This document shows, piece after piece, positions 25,807 through 32,855 of a stretch of 33,575 nt of DNA. A model generated the notes under the pieces. The model was not told the origin of the DNA and searched no databases. It was given only the letters and a program-made list of their open reading frames with translations. The number at the start of each line of letters is the position of its first letter. Position 1 is the stretch's first letter. Source of the DNA: an uncultured Thalassovita sp. Its GTDB lineage: Bacteria > Bacteroidota > Bacteroidia > Cytophagales > Flammeovirgaceae. Location of the stretch: assembly GCA_937129345.1 (NCBI GenBank), contig CAKZMZ010000311.1:1-33575 (forward strand), read 5' to 3'. Both the position numbers and the translations under genes were made by a program.

Positions 25807-25827
25807 CTCTTTAAAAAAATCCTCATC

Positions 25828-25861
25828 TTTGTTCGAAGAAACGAACGATTTTATATTTTTG
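25828..25861 (+). promoter_or_regulatory. Promoter TTTG-N22-TATTTTTG with inverted repeat between the boxes
   Basis: TTTG at 25828-25831 and TATTTTTG at 25854-25861 match the Bacteroidota -33/-7 pattern with 22 bp between them. Between the boxes GTTCG (25831-25835) and CGAAC (25842-25846) form an inverted repeat with a 6-bp spacer, where a repressor would block polymerase. Transcription should start near 25867, 10 bp before the HYC gene. Confidence 0.55.
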
Positions 25862-25877
25862 CCGTTTAGGTTTAAAG

Positions 25878-26288
25878 ATGAAAAACACATTGGCCATATC
25901 ATTAGCTGTTTTCTACTGTCTCATTTCAATGGGAATGGGTCTACATTTACACTTTTGCGGTAGTAAAGTAGCAGATGTAGCCTTATATGCAGAAGGTGAC
26001 ACAGATAGATGTTGCCCAACTGATACAGATAGCCCTACAGAAGATTGTTGTCATAACGAAGCAATCATATTTCAATCGCAGATTGAAAATTTACCAAATA
26101 TAAAAGAGGTTGCTTTTACATCCCAAACTGTTAAAGCAGTTATAAAACCAAAAGTAAGATTTAACCTTGAAGATTTGCTCTTAGGGCATGTTGAACAAGA
26201 AAAATCCCTTAAACCTTTCCCACCACCTAAACAACTTTCGGGAAAATCATTCAGGATTGTATGTAAATCCTTAGTCTTCTACGCGTAA
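25878..26288 (+). CDS. HYC_CC_PP family small exported protein
   Basis: A 136-residue protein with an N-terminal hydrophobic signal or anchor (residues 4-21). It carries the elements that name this Bacteroidota family: LHLHFC (His23, His25, Cys27), two vicinal cysteine pairs (Cys45-Cys46 and Cys57-Cys58, the second followed by His59) and a proline cluster near residue 113 (FPPPK). The His/Cys pattern suggests binding of a soft metal at the cell envelope. Family function is not established. It is the first gene of the HYC/HMA/TonB series, downstream of an operator-containing promoter. Confidence 0.78.
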   Translation: MKNTLAISLAVFYCLISMGMGLHLHFCGSKVADVALYAEGDTDRCCPTDTDSPTEDCCHNEAIIFQSQIENLPNIKEVAFTSQTVKAVIKPKVRFNLEDLLLGHVEQEKSLKPFPPPKQLSGKSFRIVCKSLVFYA

Positions 26289-26291
26289 TAA

Positions 26292-26416
26292 TTGATGATT
26301 TCTAAGCTGATTTGATCCACTGTGCTTTATGCTTTGTAAAGCATAAAATTTCTTTTCACAAAGAATTTTTGGGTCAGCTATTCAAAAATTTAATCCATCT
26401 AAAAAGAAATCATCAA
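26292..26416 (+). ncRNA. Candidate structured RNA element between HYC and HMA genes
   Basis: The 130-bp gap folds on paper into a multi-branch structure. P1 is a perfect 12-bp stem, TTGATGATTTCT (26292-26303) with AGAAATCATCAA (26405-26416). P2 is AGCTGA (26305-26310) with TCAGCT (26374-26379). Inside lie hairpin P3, TTTATGCTTT with AAAGCATAAA (26326-26347, tiny 2-nt centre so the innermost pairs would open), and P4, TTCTTT with AAAGAA (26350-26365). P1 ends 2 nt before the HMA start codon, so it would hide the A-rich initiation region. It matches no riboswitch class I know. Pairing was found by eye and not by energy calculation. Confidence 0.5.
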
Positions 26417-26418
26417 AA

Positions 26419-26775
26419 ATGAAAAATATATATAAAATCCTATTGGTTGCTGTGGCTTTTTTAGCCATCTCAAATGTTCAAGCTCAAACCCAAAAAACAG
26501 TTTCAGAAGAAGTGCAAGTAACGGGTGTTTGTAAAATGTGCAAGGAGCGCATAGAGAATGCTGCCCTAGAAGTGAAAGGAGTTAAAATGGCAACATGGAA
26601 GCCTTCTACCCAAAAGCTGAAGGTGTACTTCAACACAAAAAAAACCGATCTGGTAAAAATCCAAGAAGGCATAGCCAAAGTAGGCCACGATACCGAAGCG
26701 GTTAAAGCCAAGGATGAAGACTACAAGCAATTGCCAGATTGCTGCCTTTACAGAGACGGAGTAGAAGTACATTGA
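26419..26775 (+). CDS. Exported heavy-metal-associated (HMA) domain protein
   Basis: A 118-residue protein with a signal peptide (MKNIYKILLVAVAFLAISNVQAQ). An HMA fold follows, with the metal-binding loop GVCKMCKERIE, Cys38-x-x-Cys41, then the KGVKMATWKPSTQKLKVYF strand. The usual Met before the first Cys is replaced (G-V-C). A vicinal pair, Cys108-Cys109 (LPDCCLYRD), lies near the C-terminus. The domain would carry Cu(I) or a similar soft metal in the periplasm. It lies between the HYC gene and the TonB receptor, and its start region is covered by the candidate RNA stem. Confidence 0.88.
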   Translation: MKNIYKILLVAVAFLAISNVQAQTQKTVSEEVQVTGVCKMCKERIENAALEVKGVKMATWKPSTQKLKVYFNTKKTDLVKIQEGIAKVGHDTEAVKAKDEDYKQLPDCCLYRDGVEVH

Positions 26776-26799
26776 TAAAGCATTTAAAGCTATTTGTAT

Positions 26800-29064
26800 A
26801 TGAAATATATATCATTATCAATATGCCTATTGATGACTGTAGTAACATCTGGCCTTTGGGCACAGAATACTACAGAAATTAACGGGCAAGTGGTGGAGTT
26901 GAAAGAAGATGGCAAAAAGGTGCCATTAACAGGGGCAAGTGTTTATTGGTTGGGTACTACTAAAGGGTCGGCTACCGATCCAGATGGAAATTTTAAGCTT
27001 AAAACCATTCCACAGACAGATAAATTAGTTATCAGTTTTGTAGGTTTTCGAAGTGATACAATAACCGCATCTACGAGTTCTGGGCCAATACTCATTGCCT
27101 TACAGAGCGACGAAACCCTTGAAGAAGTAACCGTAACCCATGAGCAAAAAAGTACAACTTTCTCTTTTACAAGTTCATTAAAAATTGAAGAGGTGAACGA
27201 GAAAGAGCTGTTGAAAGCAGCTTGTTGCAACCTTTCTGAAAGTTTTGAGACACTACCAAGTGTTGACGTCTCTTTTACAGATGCAGTAACGGGTGTACGA
27301 CAGATACAAATGTTGGGGCTAGCCGGGCCTTACACGCAAATTACACGCGAAAATATGCCTAATGTGCGTGGTCTTTCTGCCAACTATGGCCTTACCTACA
27401 CCCCGGGCACTTGGGTAGATGGCATGCAGCTTATTAAAGGAGTTGGTTCTGTAGTGAATGGCTTTGAGAGCATTGCAGGGCAAATTAATGTGGAGTTGAG
27501 AAAACCAGAAGAGGCAGATGCTTTATATTTTAACTCCTATGTAAACGAAATGGGCCGCATGGAAGGCAATCTAAATTTGGCTACTGATATTAAAAACACA
27601 GATTGGTCAACTGCCTTACTATTGCATACCTCGCACATGCCCTTCGAAAATGACAGAAATAGTGATGGATTTCTTGATAATACACTCTATAATGATTTTA
27701 TAGGGCTCAATAGATGGAAGTACATTGGCGCCAATGGACTAATGGCGCAGTTTGGTGTAAAATTTACCAATCTTAGCAAAACAGGTGGGCAAGTGGGTTT
27801 TGAAAGAGGTACTGAAATAGATCCGATGAGTCCCCAAAATAGCCTTTGGGGCATGGAATCTAACACCCGTAGAATAGAAGGCTGGGCGAAAATCGGAAAA
27901 GTCTTTATAGATATGCCTTGGAAGAGCTATGGCTTGCAACTTGCTGCAACGGCGCATCAACAAGACGATGTTTTTGGCTTGAGAAACTACTCGGGAAAAC
28001 AGACTTCTCTGTATGCCAATTTTGTGTATCAGAGCATCTTCTGGAATACCAACCACAAATTTAAAACAGGGCTGAGTTGGATGTATGACAACTATGAGGA
28101 GCAACTGCTTACCGATAGTTACGATCGAGTTGAGTCTGTGCCGGGTGCTTTCTTTGAATATACCTTCGAGCCTTCTGACAAAGTTTCGGCAGTTGCTGGC
28201 CTAAGAACAGATTACCACAATCTTTTTGGCTTTTTTGCAACGCCAAGAGCACAAATCCGTTATGCACCTTCTTTAAATACAGTATTTAGGGTTTCGGGTG
28301 GTCGCGGACAAAGAACGGCCAACCTACTAGCTGAAAATAGAAACTTACTGGCAAGCGCCCGTAATTTTGTAATTGAATCGAACAGTACCGATACACCCTA
28401 TGGCTTAGATGCTGAGGTAGCTTGGAACTATGGTGTTAATTTAACACAGTACCTCACTTTACTGGACAGAGAGGCTTCTTTGAGTGTAGACTTTTATCGT
28501 ACTGACTTCCAAAACCAAATTGTAGTAGATTTAGACCGTAATACGCAAGCAGTACACTTTTACAATTTAGAAGGCGAATCATTTTCTAATAGCTTACAGC
28601 TGCAAGCCGATTGGGAAATACTACCAAGGTTGGATGTGCGCTTGGCCTACCGTTGGCTAGACGTGAAAACTACTTACAGCGAACAGCTTTTAGAAAAGCC
28701 ATTGGTTTCTGAACACAGGGCTTTTGGTAATTTGGCCTATGCCACCAATAAAAATTGGAAATTTGATGTGACTCTAAATTGGCAGGGTAGTCGTAGGTTG
28801 CCAGATACACGAAGCAATCCTGAACAGTATCGCTTAACTGAGCGATCGCCAAATTTTTATACGCTAAACTGGCAAGTATCCAAAGCTTGGGGGCGAACAG
28901 AAATTTATCTAGGAATGGAAAACGCACTTAACTTTAGGCAAGATAACCCCATCTTGGCAAGTGCCCAACCCTTTTCCCCCTTCTTTGATAGTACCATGGT
29001 TTGGGGGCCCATTTTTGGGCGAAATACTTATGCAGGTCTTAGGTATAGAATTGGTAGAGATTGA
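26800..29064 (+). CDS. TonB-dependent receptor of the HYC/HMA metal module
   Basis: A 754-residue outer-membrane receptor. A TTG two codons upstream (26794) is a weaker start. The signal peptide ends near LWAQ. A CarbopepD-regulatory domain (about 25-110) has GKKVPLTGASVYWLGTTKGS. The plug contains Cys142-Cys143 in KAACCNLSESFETLPSVDVS, then TGVRQIQMLGL and the GVGSVVNGFESIAGQINVEL block. The barrel ends with YAGLRYRIGRD. No STN domain is seen. The CCNLSESFE segment recurs in Bacteroidota receptors that neighbour HMA proteins, and its Cys pair probably touches metal. Copper is the leading candidate; zinc or nickel are possible. Confidence 0.9.
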   Translation: MKYISLSICLLMTVVTSGLWAQNTTEINGQVVELKEDGKKVPLTGASVYWLGTTKGSATDPDGNFKLKTIPQTDKLVISFVGFRSDTITASTSSGPILIALQSDETLEEVTVTHEQKSTTFSFTSSLKIEEVNEKELLKAACCNLSESFETLPSVDVSFTDAVTGVRQIQMLGLAGPYTQITRENMPNVRGLSANYGLTYTPGTWVDGMQLIKGVGSVVNGFESIAGQINVELRKPEEADALYFNSYVNEMGRMEGNLNLATDIKNTDWSTALLLHTSHMPFENDRNSDGFLDNTLYNDFIGLNRWKYIGANGLMAQFGVKFTNLSKTGGQVGFERGTEIDPMSPQNSLWGMESNTRRIEGWAKIGKVFIDMPWKSYGLQLAATAHQQDDVFGLRNYSGKQTSLYANFVYQSIFWNTNHKFKTGLSWMYDNYEEQLLTDSYDRVESVPGAFFEYTFEPSDKVSAVAGLRTDYHNLFGFFATPRAQIRYAPSLNTVFRVSGGRGQRTANLLAENRNLLASARNFVIESNSTDTPYGLDAEVAWNYGVNLTQYLTLLDREASLSVDFYRTDFQNQIVVDLDRNTQAVHFYNLEGESFSNSLQLQADWEILPRLDVRLAYRWLDVKTTYSEQLLEKPLVSEHRAFGNLAYATNKNWKFDVTLNWQGSRRLPDTRSNPEQYRLTERSPNFYTLNWQVSKAWGRTEIYLGMENALNFRQDNPILASAQPFSPFFDSTMVWGPIFGRNTYAGLRYRIGRD

Positions 29065-29077
29065 ATATCTTCATAAT

Positions 29078-29113
29078 AAAAAAGGCTGCCCGTAGTTAAG
29101 GGCAGCCTTTTTT
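29078..29113 (+). terminator. Rho-independent terminator of the metal module
   Basis: AAAAAAGGCTGCCC (29078-29091) and GGGCAGCCTTTTTT (29100-29113) form a perfect 14-bp stem with an 8-nt loop. It lies 14 bp after the receptor stop and may work in both directions. Confidence 0.93.
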
Positions 29114-29229
29114 AGCAGGCAGAATAACTCTTTACATTTAAAATGCAATTACATCATTTCTGTAGATTTTACTTCTACTGGTAATTTTCTATATTAAAGC
29201 AATCATCAATCTTAACTAAACTATGGATT

Positions 29230-30183
29230 ATGGATCGCCGACTTTTTATTAAATCTACCGCAATTGCTACAGCCGCTATGGCTTTCCCGATATCGGTGCA
29301 GAGTAAAACAAGGGCCATGAAAAGAAAATTTAAACTATGTTTAAATCCTGGTAGCATTGGGGTAAAGTTAGATCAAAAAGGTTTGCTGGAGGCTGCAGTT
29401 AAATACGGTTATGAGGCCATGGTTGCGTATCCGAGCGAGCTGCAAAATTGGACAAACAAAGAAATCACCGACTTAAATAAAGAAATGAAAGCCCATAATA
29501 TTTCTTGGGGCTCTGCAGGTTTACCGTTAGATTTCAGAAAAGACGAAGGCACGTTTAAAGAAGGTTTAAAGCAATTGCCTGCTGCCGGAGCGGCCCTGCA
29601 AAAAGTGGGCGCAAATAAAATGAATACCTGGATCATGCCTACACATCCCACACTCGCCTATTCGGCCAACATGAAACAGCATGCCGAGCGGCTTGGGGAA
29701 TGCGCAAAAATTTTAGCTGATTACGATGTAAAACTAGGCCTAGAGTATGTGGGTCCTAAAACATTAATGGCGCGTGATCGCTACCCTTTCATCCATACTT
29801 TTGGCGAGTGTATGGAATTGATAGAAAATACCGGACAGGAAAATGTGGGCATTCAGCTAGATAGTTTTCATTGGTATTGTGGAGAAGACACTGTGGAAGA
29901 TTTACTGAGCTTAAAGCCCGAGCAAATTGTAACTGTAGATTTAAACGATGCGCGCAGCGATCTTTCAAGAGATGCCCAAATTGACGGTACCCGCGAACTA
30001 GTAGGCACCACAGAAGTGATAGACATCAAAAGCTTTTTAAAGGCTTTGGTAAAAATTGGCTATAATGGCCCTGTTCGTTCGGAGCCTTTTAATAAAAAGC
30101 TCAATAACATGGACGATGAAAAAGCCATGGCCTTGGACATTAAAAATTTAAGGGATGTACTTGAAAAAAGCGGTATAGCTTGA
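29230..30183 (+). CDS. Exported sugar phosphate isomerase/epimerase-like TIM-barrel protein
   Basis: A 317-residue protein of the xylose-isomerase-like TIM-barrel (AP-endonuclease 2) superfamily. The N-terminus MDRRLFIKSTAIATAAMAFP is a Tat-type signal with the twin arginines at 3-4, so it is folded in the cytoplasm and exported to the periplasm. Metal-binding barrel ends are seen at LGLEYVGPKT (Glu), VGIQLDSFHWYCG (Asp/His), VDLNDARSD (Asp) and VRSEPFNKK (Glu). An overlapping upstream ATG at 29223 is out of frame. The substrate is unknown. Exported family members act on keto-sugars or inositols, and the tandem-DUF1080 protein at 5414 is the kind of partner often seen with them. Confidence 0.85.
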   Translation: MDRRLFIKSTAIATAAMAFPISVQSKTRAMKRKFKLCLNPGSIGVKLDQKGLLEAAVKYGYEAMVAYPSELQNWTNKEITDLNKEMKAHNISWGSAGLPLDFRKDEGTFKEGLKQLPAAGAALQKVGANKMNTWIMPTHPTLAYSANMKQHAERLGECAKILADYDVKLGLEYVGPKTLMARDRYPFIHTFGECMELIENTGQENVGIQLDSFHWYCGEDTVEDLLSLKPEQIVTVDLNDARSDLSRDAQIDGTRELVGTTEVIDIKSFLKALVKIGYNGPVRSEPFNKKLNNMDDEKAMALDIKNLRDVLEKSGIA

Positions 30184-30199
30184 ACATTCCGCTTTAAAA
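30167..30199. terminator. Weak hairpin between convergent genes
   Basis: AAAGCGG (30167-30173, inside the last codons of the isomerase-like gene) pairs with CCGCTTT (30189-30195) around a 15-nt loop. The following T-run is short, so efficiency is doubtful. Confidence 0.35.
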
Positions 30200-30223
30200 T
30201 GCAATAAGAAATAGACAGGGCTT

Positions 30224-31693
30224 TTATCGTACTTTGGCAGTTTGCATAGAAGCAAGAATAAAACTTTCCACAAAATCTAAAAACAGATAAATGTCCTTCA
30301 GGTTGGTAGCCAAACCCACCGAAATACGAATGGCACCTCGCATTTTGTCTAGATGCTTGGTCATGTCTTCTATGCTAGAAGATTTTGCGAATTTAAAGTA
30401 ATTCTCTAGCTCCCCTGATAGTAAATTATTGTTGATCTCGTCTATACCCGGATTGCAAAAACAACCTGTACGCAAGGAGACATTTCTTTTATTGGCTTCT
30501 TTTTCTACGTGCAAGTAAGGGTACACTTCGCCATCGGGCTTTAAAAAGTTATAGATAATGGTACCGCCTCGGTCTGTATTATTAGCAGGGCCAAATATTT
30601 TTACCATAGGTTTGCCATTGTCGTATTTGAGTGCTTTTAGCTGCTCAAGCAATATTTTGGTCAACAAAGAAACCCTTTTGTTGATCAAATCTATGCCTAT
30701 ACTTTCTATGTGCTCTATGCCGATTTTCAAGGCAGGAATGTCTAGATAGTTAATGGTGCCATCTTCAAATTTAGAATGATCTTCTGTTAGGAAAAACTGA
30801 TCGGTCATGGTAGAAGCCAAGGTAACCGTGCCGCCTGCAAACCATGGCTTACTCAATTTTTTAAAAGCATCTTTTTTGATAAATAGGCCACCCAAACCCG
30901 TAGGATATCCGAACATTTTATAAAAAGACAGGCTCACAAAATCGGGCTGCACTTCGCTTAAATCTAGGCGATTGGTGGGCACAAACGCAGAGGCATCCAA
31001 CAACACATCCCAACCGTGGGCCTTAGCCAAGTCTACCCATTTAAGCGAGTGTTTTACACCAGAAACATTAGATTGGGCAGGATAGGCAAACAGCTTATTT
31101 TCCTTGCCGGCGTTTCGCTTCAAATTATCTAAGAGAGACTTTTCATTGAAACGGAGGCTATCCAGTTCCAAAGGAGAATAACTGTAGCCAGTGCCCTTTG
31201 ACTTGGCATATTCTCTGATGCCATTTACCGAATTGTGGTTGTCGAAAGGCAATAAAAAATGGCTGTCTTTAGAGAAAGGATAAGATTCTCCAATGACCTT
31301 GAGTGCTCCCGAAGCATTGGGCGTAAAGACTAAAAAATAATCTTCTAAGGCATTAAAATACCGAAGGATATGCACCCTGGCTTCGTCTACTAAATGCGAA
31401 GCCTCTAAAGATGAAGGATTTAGAGAATGTGGATTTCCGTAAATACCTTTGGTTAGCAGTTCATGGTGTTTTCTTATCTGACTAATTGCATAAAGATTAC
31501 CCCCGGTGTAGTCGAGGTAAACATGGTTTTGCTCATCTAGCCGGGCGTAATCTTTTTTCCTTAATTCATCTAATTGCTGAGTTGCTTCAAACTCGGGGTA
31601 GTTAGTAAGAATATTTTTTGTAAAGCTTTCAAAAGAACCTAAGTATTTCATGACCTGTAAATGTTTATCTGGCCCTAAAATAAAATTATTCAA
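30224..31693 (-). CDS. PLP-dependent class V aminotransferase-fold enzyme (cysteine desulfurase / MoCo sulfurase-like)
   Basis: A 489-residue fold-type I PLP enzyme. An in-frame ATG at 31651 would remove 14 N-terminal residues and is a possible start. Recognisable parts are YLDYTGGNLYA (61-70), the cofactor ring ligand Asp233 (LLDAS), the Schiff-base Lys259 in SLSFYKMFGYPTGLGGL, and RTGCFCNPG with Cys411 and Cys413. The LDYTGG opening and RTG-C-F-C-N end are characteristic of the molybdenum-cofactor-sulfurase branch, in which the Cys takes up sulfur as persulfide. It lacks the MOSC C-terminal domain. A peroxiredoxin gene lies 54 bp upstream on the same strand, so co-transcription is likely. 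The true acceptor of the sulfur is unknown. Confidence 0.82.
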   Translation of the reverse strand: MNNFILGPDKHLQVMKYLGSFESFTKNILTNYPEFEATQQLDELRKKDYARLDEQNHVYLDYTGGNLYAISQIRKHHELLTKGIYGNPHSLNPSSLEASHLVDEARVHILRYFNALEDYFLVFTPNASGALKVIGESYPFSKDSHFLLPFDNHNSVNGIREYAKSKGTGYSYSPLELDSLRFNEKSLLDNLKRNAGKENKLFAYPAQSNVSGVKHSLKWVDLAKAHGWDVLLDASAFVPTNRLDLSEVQPDFVSLSFYKMFGYPTGLGGLFIKKDAFKKLSKPWFAGGTVTLASTMTDQFFLTEDHSKFEDGTINYLDIPALKIGIEHIESIGIDLINKRVSLLTKILLEQLKALKYDNGKPMVKIFGPANNTDRGGTIIYNFLKPDGEVYPYLHVEKEANKRNVSLRTGCFCNPGIDEINNNLLSGELENYFKFAKSSSIEDMTKHLDKMRGAIRISVGLATNLKDIYLFLDFVESFILASMQTAKVR

Positions 31694-31747
31694 ATAAAAT
31701 TTACTACTCCAAAGCTTGTTTAAACCATCAATTTATTCATTAGCAAG

Positions 31748-32407
31748 TCAGATGCTTTTTTTAGCAAGATAGAAATCAACTTTTTCTATAGAGTCATCGG
31801 CAAGCCTTGCATCCATTTCCTCTAAGGTTTTTGGCGGTGGAACGATTACCTTATCTCCCTTTTTCCAATCTAGTGGCATAGCAACTTTATACTTGTCTGA
31901 AGTCTGTAATGCTTCAAGCGCCCTAAGGATTTCATCCATGTTTCTGCCTACATTTAAAGGATAGTACATGATGAGTCTTACCTTTTTGTCCGGGTCTATG
32001 AAGAAAACCGCTCTCACTGCAGCCGTTTCACTCTCATTTGGCTGTAACATGCCGTAAAGTTTAGAAACCTTCATGTCGAGGTCTGCTATGATCGGGAAGT
32101 CAAAATAAACACCCGTATTTCTTCTTACATTATCTACCCATCCTAGGTGTGCATGAATGCTGTCTATACTTAAGCCTAGTAATTCTGTGTTAAGTGCATC
32201 AAATTCTTTTTTCCTTTGTGCAAAGCCACTCATTTCAGTAGTGCATACTGGAGTAAAATCAGCTGGATGCGAAAACATCACTATCCACTTTTCCTGGGCA
32301 AATTCGGAAAGCTTGATGTCTCCTTTTGTTGTTTTAGCTGTAAAATCTGGCGCTTTATCTCCTATACGGGGCATTTGTACTTGCTTATCTTCTAATGTAT
32401 TTTCCAT
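31748..32407 (-). CDS. 1-Cys peroxiredoxin (Prx6 type)
   Basis: A 219-residue thioredoxin-fold peroxidase. The peroxidatic motif is PADFTPVCTTEM with Cys55, the only cysteine in the protein, so it is a 1-Cys enzyme needing an external thiol reductant. The second half (KKVRLIMYYPLNVGRNMDEIL and the DWKKGDKVIVPP C-terminal arm) and the length match the Prx6 subfamily. It reduces hydrogen peroxide or lipid peroxides in the cytoplasm. It precedes the PLP enzyme gene on the same strand. The 448-bp DNA upstream, shared with the TrkA-C-like gene, shows no strong promoter match for it. Confidence 0.93.
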   Translation of the reverse strand: MENTLEDKQVQMPRIGDKAPDFTAKTTKGDIKLSEFAQEKWIVMFSHPADFTPVCTTEMSGFAQRKKEFDALNTELLGLSIDSIHAHLGWVDNVRRNTGVYFDFPIIADLDMKVSKLYGMLQPNESETAAVRAVFFIDPDKKVRLIMYYPLNVGRNMDEILRALEALQTSDKYKVAMPLDWKKGDKVIVPPPKTLEEMDARLADDSIEKVDFYLAKKSI

Positions 32408-32855
32408 ATCTGTTATTTGTTTTTAGTTTACTTCAAAGAAACCTCAGCAATCATTACATCTGGGTAACATTTGTTACAATAAGCCAAAAAGTTTTAACAA
32501 TTGTAGTAAATATATTGCCCATTTAGCGATTCAATTCTAAGCTAAAAAAACACTTCAGAATATATATTTGGAAAAGTATTATTATTTGCTACCATATTAA
32601 AAAGCAATAAGAGGCAAACACAATTACTTATGGCCAAATAGCCATTTAATTTAAGGTTGGGCGCCATTAAGGTTTTGGCATTTTTTAAGGTTGTAAAACC
32701 AAAATATAAAGACCATTATTTGGTGTTTTACAGATTGGCGTTATTGGAGCAAACGTCCAACTAAGACCAGTTTTCAATCAGAAAAGTAAAGTAACCCCCA
32801 CTTTGGGAAACGCTGCCTTCTTGTAAAAAATCTAGTAGTTTAAAATCAATGAATC
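32408..32855. other. Divergent intergenic region with TTAAGGTT repeats and a hairpin
   Basis: No reading frame of note. TTAAGGTT occurs three times in direct orientation at 32651, 32667 and 32685 (16- and 18-bp steps). A bulged hairpin follows: TGTAAAAC-CAAA (32692-32703) with TTTG-GT-GTTTTACA (32719-32732). A small CCCA-CTT-TGGG hairpin occurs further down, near 32810. The repeats could be binding sites for a regulator of one or both flanking genes. Confidence 0.4.
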
